Shown here: positions 41,701-49,559 of the stretch, piece after piece
How positions within the stretch are numbered: the first letter of the stretch is position 1
How the letters are laid out: every line of letters begins with the position of its first letter
Source: Streptomyces sp. SAI-127
GTDB taxonomy: Bacteria; Actinomycetota; Actinomycetes; Streptomycetales; Streptomycetaceae
DNA length: 64,000 nucleotides
Direction: 5' to 3'
Assembly: GCF_029894425.1 (NCBI RefSeq)
Contig: NZ_JARXYJ010000001.1
Span: forward strand, 868,001-932,000
Notes under the pieces: generated by a model
Database searches by the model: none
What the model was told of the DNA's origin: nothing
The model's input: the letters and a program-made list of their open reading frames with translations, nothing else
Position numbers and translations under genes: made by a program

Positions 41701-42083
41701 GCGCCGTGGGTGACTGGATGTTCCAGAACATCGGCGGCATCTCCGCGCTCGAGCCCGGCTACAAGCGCTCCCGGATCGCGCCGGTACCCGGCGGGGACCT
41801 GACGGAAGGGACCGGAAGCCTCACCACCGTCTACGGCCGCCTGTCGTCGCAGTGGAGCACCCACAACGGCGCCATCAACCTCAAGGTCACCGTCCCGGTC
41901 AACACCGTCGCGGAGGTCCATGTGCCGACGAAGACCCACCGGGCGGTCACCGAAGGCGGCCGACCGGCCGACGCCGCCAAGGGAGTCCGCTTCCTGCGCA
42001 CGGAGAAGGGAGCCGCCGTGTTCGAGGTCGGATCGGGCTCCTACGACTTCGGCGTCCACACCGTCCGCGGAGAGGCCGAGTAG
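38790..42083 (+). CDS. Secreted alpha-L-rhamnosidase (GH78)
   Basis: 1097 aa from the ATG at 38790 with AGGAG five bases upstream. N-terminal signal peptide (MLRKRPLLLVLLRGLVMSA, cleavage near SSAAS). Then a fibronectin-like rhamnosidase domain (about 40-145), an inserted lectin-like beta domain (about 170-320, FGMFLRAPDVSNGYMWQFN), the Bac_rhamnosid_N domain (KKIASARVYASALGLYELKLNG), a CBM67-like region, and the six-hairpin catalytic domain with DERLGWTGD (Glu679, proposed acid) and GATTMWERW (Glu946, base). It hydrolyses terminal alpha-L-rhamnose from plant polysaccharides or glycosides outside the cell. Under LacI control; strong terminator after the gene. Confidence 0.92.
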   Translation: MLRKRPLLLVLLRGLVMSAVVAGAVILPAPVSSAASVSDTPFAVKALTANGRVNPLGIGGDDPVLGWQLASARRATSQSAYEIQVGRKPGSTDVWSSGKVASDRQVGVRYGGPDLEAGTRYHWRVRAWDDKGVASPWSATAYFETGLLHSEDWNSAQWITRPAAPSELDKWTDYTATVEFKLDSAAFGMFLRAPDVSNGYMWQFNVTGSTPMLRLHKQVKGNYTVVQDVDLAPYGFTDASLLAGRHTVRYDVSGTTIKTTLDGKLVDTFTDATFTKGYIGFRTHACCGERGTVYDAVVTGADGGTLLDTDFASGRNPFTGGEIADNALVVSGTTDALYAPASRPLPLLRKDFATKAGKKIASARVYASALGLYELKLNGKPVGDQVLAPGWTNYDKRIQAQTYDVTKLLDSGDNVIGASLADGWWAGKVGLGWTHQYGDTPALVAKMRVTYTDGTIQWIATDGSWKASNGPFVKADLQDGETYDARLEPSGWSRPGFDDAKWEPAASLDSQTALLVPQSDEPVRQTQVLQARKTTEPTPGAYVYDLGQNMVGVSRLKLTGSAGQTVKIRYAEVLNKNGTLYTDNFRSAKVTDRYTFAETGTVTYEPTFTQHGFRYIEITGVNEPPALLDVKGVVWGSDLPTTGTLKTSDSMLDQLVSNISWSQRGNFLSIPTDTPARDERLGWTGDISLFAPTANYLVDTRAFLSHWMADVRNSQYANGDLPAVVPTPQGQFGDSGVGWSDVMITVPYHVWRSYDDTRILRENYPAMQKFFQFVRTSAGPDLLEPGRTTFFTNDWLNLDDPTEQGILGTAYYAENARMMAETAKALGDDAAASDYGKLSADIRDAFTKAYVAADGTVKGNSQTGYAMALAMNLVPDPALVDKVGEKFVAKLALTDYHLRTGFIGTPLLLPALSRIGRDDLAYKMLLHKDYPSWGYEVANGATTMWERWNSIMPNGDFGPVDMNSFNHYAYGAVGDWMFQNIGGISALEPGYKRSRIAPVPGGDLTEGTGSLTTVYGRLSSQWSTHNGAINLKVTVPVNTVAEVHVPTKTHRAVTEGGRPADAAKGVRFLRTEKGAAVFEVGSGSYDFGVHTVRGEAE

Positions 42084-42107
42084 GCCCGGAGAGCCGCGTG
42101 ACCTGAT

Positions 42108-42134
42108 GGCGGGCCCGGACACTCCGGGCCCGCC
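42108..42134 (+). terminator. Strong hairpin terminator of the rhamnosidase
   Basis: GGCGGGCCCGGA (42108-42119), loop CAC, TCCGGGCCCGCC (42123-42134): a perfect 12-bp GC stem 25 bases after the rhamnosidase stop. No T tract. Confidence 0.85.
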
Positions 42135-42378
42135 GACAGCGTTCGTACAGCCCCGGCAGGGCAGCGAGGTCACCTGGACACTCAGGCGGCGGATGGTACG
42201 CGGAGCGGGGGCGACGAGGCCGCCGGAGCGGATGGGGCCGTTTTTTGATGCTCGGTAGGCGGAGCTGAGGATCGATCGACTATGACGTAAGTCGACCCCG
42301 CCAGTGCATGCACCGATGTCGGCGACGATGGCGGCTACAGCGGCGGTGTTGCAGGGGGCGCTGACCAGCGCCGGGCGT

Positions 42379-42726
42379 TCATGACACTCCCCCGTCGGCG
42401 ATCGGGCGGGCGGCAGCCCATCCCGGGAGAGGCTGTTTGCGGGCACGGTAGGCATGTGCGACGGCACCGCGCGCCTGCTCGGCGCCATCTTGGGTGATCC
42501 GGTAGAAGCGGCGGCGCGGACGGCCCCCTTCTACATGTACGGCGGGATCCTCCCAGACGCTGTCCAGCCAGCCGACTTGTTCCAGGCGGGCCAGGATCGG
42601 ATAGATGGTGCCCGACGGCAGTCCCGCCAGCTCGCACAGCTCCAGGCCGTAGCGCTGCTTGCCGGGATCCTCCAACAAAGCCCGCAACACCAGTTGGGTC
42701 TGCAGGGTCATACGCAGCTTCGCCAT
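42379..42726 (-). CDS. PadR-family transcriptional regulator
   Basis: 115 aa from the ATG at 42726, with AAGGG two to three bases upstream. PadR winged helix: MTLQTQLVLRALLEDPGKQRYGLELCELAGLPSGTIYPILARLEQVGWLDSVWED with RPRRRFYRITQDGAEQARGAVAHA in the wing and dimer helix. It belongs to the short PadR-s2 type, which often controls membrane proteins or efflux, but no such gene is next to it. An AGCCT-N6-AGGCT repeat lies 16 bases before the start and may be its own operator. Confidence 0.87.
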   Translation of the reverse strand: MAKLRMTLQTQLVLRALLEDPGKQRYGLELCELAGLPSGTIYPILARLEQVGWLDSVWEDPAVHVEGGRPRRRFYRITQDGAEQARGAVAHAYRARKQPLPGWAAARPIADGGVS

Positions 42727-42741
42727 ACCCTTACTCTACAT

Positions 42742-42757
42742 AGCCTATATACAGGCT
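42742..42757. promoter_or_regulatory. Possible PadR operator
   Basis: AGCCT (42742-42746), ATATAC, AGGCT (42753-42757) in an AT-rich patch directly upstream of padR. Short, so only suggestive. Confidence 0.4.
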
Positions 42758-43099
42758 GTAAGTAGATCGTGACGCCCTGTCAGCGCACCAGCGCCTCCAC
42801 GCTGATGGGGTCACGGACGCCTGGCACCAACCTGCATCACGCGACCACCGAACGCGCCCTGCCGCAATTGAGCCGGCAACCCGCCACCGGCTCCCCTCCG
42901 CTTTCCACCTCGTTCATCCACGTCAGGCCGATCCACCGCAGACAGGTGCATCCGCATCCTCGGCGGTTGGACCAAGACCTGCACCCCCCTCGCCTCCTAC
43001 TGCCTCGCAACTCCCCGGGCTCGAGCCGAAGAGCACGTCACCAGCGGAAGCTCTTCCCTCCCGACCACAGGAACACGTCCCCGGGGCCGGGTCCCAGGG
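42758..43099. other. Intergenic region, no gene seen
   Basis: 342 bases between PadR and the GNAT gene. An open frame exists on the plus strand (42769-43134) but its composition (Pro, Arg, His, Ser rich, no motif, no ribosome site) is that of a chance frame. No repeat or hairpin stands out. Confidence 0.5.
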
Positions 43100-43495
43100 T
43101 CACAAGGCGATCAGACCTGCCGTCGTCGCTCTGAAGCCGCAGGCATCGAAGTAGAACGATCCCAAGTGCTCTTCGAAGTCGACATGCAGCCACTCACACC
43201 CCGCAGCACGGCATCCCTCCGCAGCTGCCTTGACCAGCGCTGCTCCCACCCCGTTCGAACGATTGCGCTGAGCGACGACCGCGTCCAGGACAAACGCATG
43301 GACGCCGCCGTCCCAGGCGACGTTGACGAAGCCGACCAAACGGTGACCTTCCCACGCGCAGACCCAGCCGAGGCTGTGACGTCGAAGCCTTGTACGCCAG
43401 TCCGTCTGCCCGACCGGGTGATCGAATCCTTCGGCATGCAGCTTGTTGAGAGCTGAGTTGTCGACGTCGCCTCGCCACTCATATGTGATTGCCAT
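43100..43495 (-). CDS. GNAT-family N-acetyltransferase
   Basis: 131 aa from the ATG at 43495. GNAT fold: GWVCAWEGHRLVGFVNVAWDGGVHAFVLDAVVAQRNRSNGVGAALVKAAAEGCRAAG with the acetyl-CoA pyrophosphate loop Q/R-x-x-G-x-G/A as QRNRSNGVGAAL, then CEWLHVDFEEHLGSFYFDACGFRAT (typical last strand and YxxxGF). It acetylates an unknown amine using acetyl-CoA. Short for the family, but all core motifs are present. No clear operon partner. Confidence 0.87.
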   Translation of the reverse strand: MAITYEWRGDVDNSALNKLHAEGFDHPVGQTDWRTRLRRHSLGWVCAWEGHRLVGFVNVAWDGGVHAFVLDAVVAQRNRSNGVGAALVKAAAEGCRAAGCEWLHVDFEEHLGSFYFDACGFRATTAGLIAL

Positions 43496-43679
43496 GATCC
43501 GAACCTAGTGACCACCAGAACCGGACTACAGGGGGCAACTCACTCACTGGGCCTGGGCATGGTCGGTGGGTCGCCGAGTCTGCGGTCGCCTCGCTCCACG
43601 GCCCTCGCCGCCAACAAACCCGCTGGGCAGGATGACCTGTGAAGTCCGAGCAGGACGCGGTGCAGTCCTGGACTGGTGA

Positions 43680-43910
43680 TCACTCGATGTGTCCGGTGCC
43701 GGGGTCCACCTGCGAGAGGAAGTCCCGGATGGCCTCGTCGAGATCGGCCCTGTCGACTTGCACCGGAGGGTGGCTGCGGAACCCGAACCCGTACTGCGGG
43801 TCGGGACCGGTCAGCCAGGTGACGTCGTAAGTACCCGGGCTGTCGTCCGGCTGACTGACCTCGAATTCCTCACCGTCGACGGAGATCCGCAACGGCCCGT
43901 CCGTCGACAT
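43680..43910 (-). CDS. Small conserved-type hypothetical protein
   Basis: 76 aa from the ATG at 43910. The sequence LRISVDGEEFEVSQPDDSPGTYDVTWLTGPDPQYGFGFRSHPP followed by DLDEAIRDFLSQVDPGTGHIE is acidic, beta-rich with a C-terminal helix, and shows normal Streptomyces codon use. I recognise no named domain, though similar short proteins are frequent in Streptomyces. It is 82 bases downstream of the exported protein at 43993-44445 in the same direction. Confidence 0.6.
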   Translation of the reverse strand: MSTDGPLRISVDGEEFEVSQPDDSPGTYDVTWLTGPDPQYGFGFRSHPPVQVDRADLDEAIRDFLSQVDPGTGHIE

Positions 43911-43992
43911 CACGACCTGCCTTCCTCTGCTCCGGCATGAGAGCGCACGTGGTCTCAACTGCTTACGTGCCGCGATCGTATGTGCATCTGAA

Positions 43993-44445
43993 TCACTCAA
44001 CGGTGAAGTCGGCCGCCTTGGTGTCCAGCGTCGTGTCGCCGTCCTTGGCGGTGGCCAGTACGGCGACGTGCCACAGACCGCGCGGGGACGCCTCGGCGTC
44101 GGCGCGGGTGACGGTGGCGGTATAGGTGCAGCGCACGGTGTCCTCACCGGACGGCTTGCAGACGGCCGATTCCACGGCGGCCATGTCCTTGGCAGTCAGT
44201 GCCTTCTTCGCGAAGGTCGAGTTCGCCGGCCAGGCCAGGACCTTCACGTTCTTGATGCCAGCGGACCCCGTGACGTCAGTGGTGAAGGTCAATGAGCCAG
44301 TGCGGTCGCCGTCGGGGGCAGCGTAACGGGCGGCGCTGTGCGCCACAGAAGGAGGCTGCTCCCCGGCGTAGGCGAGGGCGAAGGTCCCGGCACCACCGAG
44401 GACGACGACACCGGCAACCACGGACAGAACGACACGTCGCGACAT
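43993..44445 (-). CDS. Exported/membrane-anchored small protein, DUF5707-like
   Basis: 150 aa from the ATG at 44445 (AGGGAA upstream). N-terminal signal or anchor: SRRVVLSVVAGVVVLGGAGTFALAYAG. The mature part is a beta-sandwich-like sequence (LTFTTDVTGSAGIKNVKVLAWPANSTFAKKALTAKDMAAVESAVC, VRCTYTATVTRADA, GLWHVAVLATAKDGDTTLDTKAADFTVE) with two Cys that could form a disulphide. This resembles the Streptomyces DUF5707 family of secreted proteins of unknown function. Confidence 0.7.
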   Translation of the reverse strand: MSRRVVLSVVAGVVVLGGAGTFALAYAGEQPPSVAHSAARYAAPDGDRTGSLTFTTDVTGSAGIKNVKVLAWPANSTFAKKALTAKDMAAVESAVCKPSGEDTVRCTYTATVTRADAEASPRGLWHVAVLATAKDGDTTLDTKAADFTVE

Positions 44446-45053
44446 GAGAGTTCCCTACTCGAATCAGCTGGATCGGCCCGGCGCTCCAGGCTGCGCCGCT
44501 GCACCAATACTGGCCGCGCAGGGGGCACCGCATATGAGCACACGTACTCAACTGAGGCCTGAGTAGAGCAAGTCCGCGTCGCGGAGTGCCACCTCGACGA
44601 CGTTGATCCCGGTGGGGAGCGCGGCGCCCAATCGGTCGCGCAGGATTCCGCCGAAGACACGGCGGCGGGCCCTCCTCTGTCAGGACCGTGGGATGGCGGG
44701 TGAACCAGCGGGTCACCTGCCGCACCGTCGGCGACGGACGCGATGTCTGCGCGGGGCGGTGCGCAGGATCGCGATGTCACCTGGCGCCAGGGCAGCAAGG
44801 GATCGATGACCTCACGCTTTGCGGTGCTCGAGATGCGGCCGCCGGGCAAGGAAGCCACCCACACGGCACAGGATGCTGTTCGAACAACCGGACACGGCGC
44901 CCGAGCCCACCGCCTACGGGATGACCAACCTGCCCGCCACCACCCCGATCGCCGATCTGGTGCGGCTGGGCCAAGACGCGCCGGCGCATCGCTGGAACGG
45001 CACCTGCACCACCTGCGGCCGCCCCCTCACCAGAACGACAACCTGACGGACTA
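44446..45053. other. Gene-poor region with possible relics
   Basis: 608 bases without a confident gene. On the minus strand RRRVFGGILRDRLGAALP then TGINVVEVALRDADLLYSGLS runs to a stop at 44548, and a neighbouring frame upstream reads VTRWFTRHPTVLTEEG; together they look like one decayed protein of unknown family. On the plus strand a frame ending at 45046 has two CxxC pairs (MRCSRCG, CTTCG), with no ribosome site. Confidence 0.4.
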
Positions 45054-45662
45054 CTACGCGTAGCTGTCGTAGCTGGGCTTACCGCTCGGCCGGTAGACGC
45101 CGACGATGGTGCCGCCCTTCGTCGTCGAGACGCTGACCGGCTCCAGCGCACTGGGGATCGCTCCGTCGGCGAACAGCCGCTTACCGGTACCGATGATCAC
45201 CGGATGGATGGTCAGCCGGTACTCGTCGACGAGGCCGTTCCTCATGAGGGTCTGGGCGAAGTCGCCGCTCCCGACGACGTTGATGTTGCCGCCGTCGGAC
45301 GCCTTCAGCTTGCGTACGGCATCGACGATGTCTCCCTCCAGCAGCGTGGAGTTCTGCCACTCCACGGACGTCAGGGTCCGAGACGCCACGTACTTGTGCA
45401 TGCTGTTCATCCGATCGGTGAACGGGTTGTCGGGATCGGCGGTCGGCCAGTACGACGCGAAGATGTCGTACGTCTTGCGGCCGAGCAGCATCGCGTCGGA
45501 GTGCTCGTACCAACCGGCGATAGCCGGACCGACCTCGTCGTCGGCCACCGGCTTCTGCCAGCCGCCGTGCTCGAAGCCGCTCTCAGGGTCCTCGTCCGGG
45601 CCGCCCGGCGCCTGCATGACGCCGTCCAGTGTCAGGAAGGTGCAAACGATGATCTTGCGCAT
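45054..45662 (-). CDS. RibD/dihydrofolate reductase-like protein
   Basis: 202 aa from the ATG at 45662, with AAGGGAG eight bases upstream. Family pattern: KIIVCTFLTLDGVMQAPGGPDEDPESGFEHGGW, DAMLLGRKTYDIFASYWP, KYVASRTL, GNINVVGSGDFAQTLMRNGLVDEYRLTIHPVIIGTGKRLFADG. This is the dihydrofolate-reductase-like RibD C-terminal family common in actinobacteria; most members are uncharacterised NADPH-binding proteins rather than folate enzymes. Divergent from the DUF2461 gene by 190 bases. Confidence 0.88.
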   Translation of the reverse strand: MRKIIVCTFLTLDGVMQAPGGPDEDPESGFEHGGWQKPVADDEVGPAIAGWYEHSDAMLLGRKTYDIFASYWPTADPDNPFTDRMNSMHKYVASRTLTSVEWQNSTLLEGDIVDAVRKLKASDGGNINVVGSGDFAQTLMRNGLVDEYRLTIHPVIIGTGKRLFADGAIPSALEPVSVSTTKGGTIVGVYRPSGKPSYDSYA

Positions 45663-45852
45663 GGTGCGCTCCCTTCGTCGAGGGGTAGACGGCACAACCG
45701 CCGAAAACTCATCGGCGGGACTTCCGCGGCACAGCAGGTTCTGTCTCGAGCCCCGGCGGGCGACTTTCCGCATCATGATGCCCCCGGTCCTGGCGCCGCA
45801 TCGGCGCCTGGTTGTCAAGAAGCGGCCCCCAAAGTCACAGCCGGCGGAGAAC

Positions 45853-46527
45853 ATGTCTCAACCACGTGAAGAACCGACAAGAGGGCTGGAGTTGACGGAT
45901 ATGTCGAGGCAGTTCGCCGGTTGGGACGAGTCGGCGTTCGACGTGTTGTTGCGTCTTGAAGGTGAGCCGTCACCAGAGGTGATGCGCGAAATCCGCAAGG
46001 ATCGCGAACGTCTCGTACGGCAACCGATGGTCTCGCTGCTCCACGACCTGGCATGGGCGGATCCCGCCTTCGAGGACCATTCTGTGTGGCGGTACGGGAA
46101 GACACCGTGGTGGTGGCAGAACCAGTCCGCCGTGGCACGCATCGCCCGGAACGTCGAGATCGGGCTGCGCTTCAATCTGGATGGTTTGCAGGTGAAGGGT
46201 GCGTGGTGGTACGCCGACTCCGATCAGATCCGTAGGTTCAGGGCGGCGGTCGCCGCTGAGGCAAGCGGTTCCGTATTGGGCGATGTTGTCGCGGAACTAC
46301 GTGACAAGGGGTACGAGATCACCGGGGACCTTCTGAAGCGTGCGCCCAGGGAGTACCCCGCCGACCATCCTCGAGCAGCGTTGTTGCGCCACCGATCGCT
46401 TCTCGCCGTGCGGTACCTCGGCTGTGACGCATGGCTGCAGACGCCGGAGGTCGTCGACCGCGTGCTGGCCACGCACGAGGACCTCAGCCCGCTGCTCAGC
46501 TGGCTGACAGACCATGTCGCCGCTTGA
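45853..46527 (+). CDS. DUF2461-family protein
   Basis: 224 aa from the ATG at 45853; an ATG at 45901 is an alternative start closer to the family norm. FAGWDESAFDVLLRLEGEPS, then MREIRKDRERLVRQPMVSLLHDLA, VWRYGKTPWWWQNQSAVARIARNVEIGLRFNLDGLQVKGAWWYADSDQIRRFRAAV and AVRYLGCDAWLQTPEVVDRVLATHEDLSPLLSWLTDH match the DUF2461/TIGR02453 family in order (predicted alpha/beta protein, function unknown). No signal peptide or membrane helix. Confidence 0.8.
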   Translation: MSQPREEPTRGLELTDMSRQFAGWDESAFDVLLRLEGEPSPEVMREIRKDRERLVRQPMVSLLHDLAWADPAFEDHSVWRYGKTPWWWQNQSAVARIARNVEIGLRFNLDGLQVKGAWWYADSDQIRRFRAAVAAEASGSVLGDVVAELRDKGYEITGDLLKRAPREYPADHPRAALLRHRSLLAVRYLGCDAWLQTPEVVDRVLATHEDLSPLLSWLTDHVAA

Positions 46528-47022
46528 GAAGCCATTGTCCTTCCGGGCGTAAGAGTCGACTTTTGGCTGCTCAGGCATGGTCGTGATGCCGTCGAGGCAG
46601 GCATTGGCGGTTCTGTTCTTCGGTGAGGGCAGTGAAGCGGCCGATGGCTTCGGTGATGGGCTTGTCGGAGGAACGCGAGACGGCTGCCCGAGTGCGGGTG
46701 GAAAAGCCCCAGGCGGAGCGGAACGAGTCCCGGCGGAGCCCGGCGAGGCGGAGACGGAGACAGTACTGGAACTGCGGGTGATCGCCCGGCAGAGGCCGCC
46801 GAGGCTGGACGCTCCCGGACCGGTGATCGAGGTGCCCGTTGCGGATCCGCAGGACGTGACGCCGAAGGTGCCGGCGGCGAAGGGCAAGGTCCCGCGACGC
46901 CCACCCGGGGCCGGGGGCCACGATCGTCGTTCCCGCGTCACGCCGACTCCGCTCGGCCACGAGTTCGTAACGAGCCGTTGACAGGGGCGCCGCGCAGGGC
47001 GCAATCTCATCCCGCACTCACT
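46528..47022. other. Gene-poor region before the fructan module
   Basis: About 500 bases without a recognisable gene. Open frames exist on both strands (plus 46577-46981; minus 46571-47017, with SSDKPITEAIGRFTALTEEQN), but neither matches a family I know nor has a ribosome site. The minus-strand piece could be a relic. Confidence 0.4.
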
Positions 47023-47040
47023 TGCCAAAACGATTGGGCA
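47023..47040. promoter_or_regulatory. LacI-type operator at the fructan regulator
   Basis: TGCCAAAACGATTGGGCA, an imperfect palindrome with a central CG, ends five bases before the LacI start codon at 47045. Its position over the translation start suggests autoregulation. Confidence 0.65.
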
Positions 47041-47044
47041 CGAC

Positions 47045-48079
47045 ATGGGCAGGCGGATCGGAATCAAGGACGTGGCGGCGGCCGCCGGCGTCTCGGCCAC
47101 GACCGTCTCCCACATCCTCAACGAGGTCGAGGGCAAGCGCATCAATCCCGAGACCCGGCAGCGCGTCCTCGAAACCGCCCGGCAGCTCGGGTACGCGCCC
47201 AACGGACTGGCACGGGGGCTGCGGCTGAAGCGGTCCAACACCATCGGGTTCGTCAGCGACCAGATCGCCACCACGCCCCACGCCGGCCGGATCATCCTCG
47301 GAGCCCAGGAAGAAGCGGCCAAGCACGACCTGCTGCTGCTCATGCTGAACACCGGCGGCGACCCGGAGCTGGAGCGCAAGGAGATCGACCTGCTGCTCCA
47401 GCGCCAGGTCGACGGCGTGCTGTACGCCTCGATGTACCACAGGGTCGTGGAGGTGCCGGAGCAGCTGCGCTCCGTCCCCACCGTGTTGCTGGACGCGCGC
47501 TCCGACGACCCCGGCGTGCCCTCGGTCGTACCGGACGAAGTCCTCGGCGGCCACACGGCGGTGCGCGAACTGCTCCGCCACGGCCACCGCCGGATCGGCT
47601 TCATCAACAACGTCGACGACATCCCGGCCACCCACGGCCGCCTGGAGGGCTACCGGCGTGCTCTCGCCGAGGCGGGCCTCGCCGAAGACCCCCGGCTGGT
47701 GGTGACGGAGACCGCGGACGCAGCCGGCGGGTACCGGGCGGCACTCACGCTTCTGCAGACGGCGGAACGGCCCACCGCGCTGTTCTGCTTTGCCGACCGG
47801 ATGGCCATGGGCGTGTACCGCGCCGCCGCCGAACTGGGACTGTCGATCCCCGACGACCTGTCGGTGATCGGGTTCGACAACCAGGAACTGATCTGTGACG
47901 GCTTGTACCCCGGGCTGACCACCGTCGCCCTGCCGCACTACGAGATGGGGGCGCACGCGGTCGTACAGCTGCTCACGCTCACGGGCGCAGCGGACCACGG
48001 GACCGGTCCGGCCGCTCAGCACATGCTGCCCTGCCCGCTGGTGGCACGGGCGTCGGTCGCTTCGCCGCCCCGACTCTGA
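47045..48079 (+). CDS. LacI-family regulator of the fructan module
   Basis: 344 aa from the ATG at 47045. HTH: IGIKDVAAAAGVSATTVSHILNEVEGKRINPETRQRVLETARQLGYAPN with hinge GLARGLRLKRSNTIGFVSD. Sugar-binding core: LLLQRQVDGVLYASMYH, LLDARSDDPGVPSVVPDEVLGGHTAVREL, RRIGFINN, DDLSVIGFDNQELICDGLYPGLTTVALPHYEMG. There is no Shine-Dalgarno; the operator-like palindrome overlaps that region. It precedes the ABC importer and two GH32 enzymes on the same strand, so it is probably the sensor for fructose oligomers or sucrose. Confidence 0.9.
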   Translation: MGRRIGIKDVAAAAGVSATTVSHILNEVEGKRINPETRQRVLETARQLGYAPNGLARGLRLKRSNTIGFVSDQIATTPHAGRIILGAQEEAAKHDLLLLMLNTGGDPELERKEIDLLLQRQVDGVLYASMYHRVVEVPEQLRSVPTVLLDARSDDPGVPSVVPDEVLGGHTAVRELLRHGHRRIGFINNVDDIPATHGRLEGYRRALAEAGLAEDPRLVVTETADAAGGYRAALTLLQTAERPTALFCFADRMAMGVYRAAAELGLSIPDDLSVIGFDNQELICDGLYPGLTTVALPHYEMGAHAVVQLLTLTGAADHGTGPAAQHMLPCPLVARASVASPPRL

Positions 48080-48132
48080 CCTCGGAGCGGCGAAGCACCA
48101 CCGTTACAGGCGGCCGTCATCACCGGCCGCCG

Positions 48133-48153
48133 GCACGGTCTGCCAGACCGTGC
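48133..48153. promoter_or_regulatory. 21-base perfect palindrome before the binding-protein gene
   Basis: GCACGGTCTG (48133-48142), C, CAGACCGTGC (48144-48153), 23 bases before the GTG at 48177. A second arm pair, GGCGGCC (48109-48115) / GGCCGCC (48125-48131), lies just upstream. It could be the LacI terminator, an operator, or an mRNA processing hairpin. Confidence 0.6.
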
Positions 48154-48176
48154 ACAGTGAATCTGGAGGAACCCAG

Positions 48177-49484
48177 GTGGAATCGAGAACCAGGCGCCTC
48201 GCGGTGTCGAGCATAGCCGCCCTTGCCGCGGCGGCGCTCGTGGCCGGCTGCGGCGGCAGCGGCAGTACCGGCTCGTCGGGCGCCGACGGCAACACACTGA
48301 CCCTGTGGACGCACAACGCCGGCAACGCCGCCGAATACGGCGTCGTGAAGCAGGTCGTCAAGGACTTCAACGCCAGTCAGAGCAAGTACAAGGTCAAGAT
48401 CCAGGCGTTCCCGCAGGGTTCCTACAACGACTCGGTGGTGGCCGCGGCCTCCGCCAGGAAGCTGCCGTGTCTCCTCGACGTCGACGGCCCCAACGTCCCG
48501 AACTGGGCCTGGGGTGGGTACCTCGCGCCGCTGGATCTGTCCAAGGGCCAGGTCGCGGTGAAGGACCAATTGCCCAGCACAGTCGGCACGTACCAGGGCA
48601 AGACCTACGCGTCCGGGTTCTACGACGTCGCGCTCACCATGTACTCCCGCAAGTCGGTCCTGAAGAAGTACGGCATCCGCGTCCCCACCCTGGACAAGCC
48701 CTGGACCAAGACCGAGTTCGGCGACGCCCTGGCCAGACTGAAGTCGGGCGGCAAGTTCAAGAACCCGCTGGACCTCGGCACGGGGGATCCCGGCGAGTGG
48801 TGGCCGTACGCCTACTCGCCGATGCTGCAGAGCTTCGGCGGCGACCTGATCGACCGTTCCACCTACAAGAGCGCCAAGGGCGCGCTCAACGGTGACAAGG
48901 CCGTCGAGTGGGGCGAGTGGTTCCGCTCCCTGGTCACGAAGGGCTATGCGCCGCAGAAGTCCAGCAAGAGCCCCGGCGACGACTTCCGCAACGGCAAGAC
49001 CGCCATCCAGTGGGACGGCAGCTGGTCCGCCCAGGCCAACATCGACAAGTTCGGCAGCGACCTCGCCATCCTCCCGCCGGTCGACTTCGGCGACGGGCCG
49101 AAGATCGGCGGAGCCTCCTGGCAGTGGGCCATGAGCTCCAGCTGCTCCAACAAGGCGGGCGCCCAGGCGTATCTGAACTTCTCCCGGCAGACGAAGTACT
49201 TCGTGGACTTCGCCAAGGCCACCGGCACCATTCCCGCCACCAGCGTGGCGGCGCAGCAGGTGAAGGGCTACGAGACGGGCGGCCAGTTCAACATCTTCCT
49301 CAAGGAAGCGCAGAAGTTCGCGGTGGTCCGGCCCGTCACCCCGGCCTACCCCTACATCTCCACGGTGTTCTCCAAGACTGCCATGGACATCCTGGCCGGC
49401 GCCGATGTGAAGGGCGCCCTTGACCAGGCCGTCAGCCAGATCGACAACAACTTGTCGACCAGCAACTACTCCAGCGGCAGCTGA
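48177..49484 (+). CDS. ABC sugar transporter, substrate-binding lipoprotein
   Basis: 435 aa from the GTG at 48177, GGAGG seven bases upstream. Lipoprotein signal: a short basic start, hydrophobic Ala/Val run and lipobox LVAGC (Cys25). Family 1 sugar-binding protein: LTLWTHNAGNAAEYGVVKQVVKDFNAS, DVDGPNVPNWAWGGYLAPLD, MYSRKSVLKKYGIRVPTL, KTAIQWDGSWSAQA, SSCSNKAGAQAYLNF. The mature protein would sit on the outer face of the membrane and deliver a fructooligosaccharide (inferred from the GH32 neighbours) to the two permeases that follow. No ATPase gene is present; a shared MsiK-type ATPase is usual in Streptomyces. Confidence 0.9.
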   Translation: MESRTRRLAVSSIAALAAAALVAGCGGSGSTGSSGADGNTLTLWTHNAGNAAEYGVVKQVVKDFNASQSKYKVKIQAFPQGSYNDSVVAAASARKLPCLLDVDGPNVPNWAWGGYLAPLDLSKGQVAVKDQLPSTVGTYQGKTYASGFYDVALTMYSRKSVLKKYGIRVPTLDKPWTKTEFGDALARLKSGGKFKNPLDLGTGDPGEWWPYAYSPMLQSFGGDLIDRSTYKSAKGALNGDKAVEWGEWFRSLVTKGYAPQKSSKSPGDDFRNGKTAIQWDGSWSAQANIDKFGSDLAILPPVDFGDGPKIGGASWQWAMSSSCSNKAGAQAYLNFSRQTKYFVDFAKATGTIPATSVAAQQVKGYETGGQFNIFLKEAQKFAVVRPVTPAYPYISTVFSKTAMDILAGADVKGALDQAVSQIDNNLSTSNYSSGS

Positions 49485-49559
49485 CCGCGTCCGCCCGTCC
49501 CGGCGGACGCGGTGCCTCCTCTCCGCCTCCGCCGGGACATGTACCTGCCTGGATGTCCC

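Noticed and set aside
42769..43134. 121-codon plus-strand frame after PadR
   Set aside because: Pro/Arg/Ser/His-rich composition with no motif or ribosome site, and overlapping the end of the GNAT gene on the other strand.
44819..45046. 75-codon frame with two CxxC pairs, possible zinc-ribbon protein
   Set aside because: No ribosome site, uneven composition and one CxxC pair lies before the more plausible start; evidence too weak to call.
46571..47017. Opposed frames of 134 and 148 codons
   Set aside because: Both are open because of GC bias. Neither has a ribosome site or known domain; kept only as a possible relic in the gap description.
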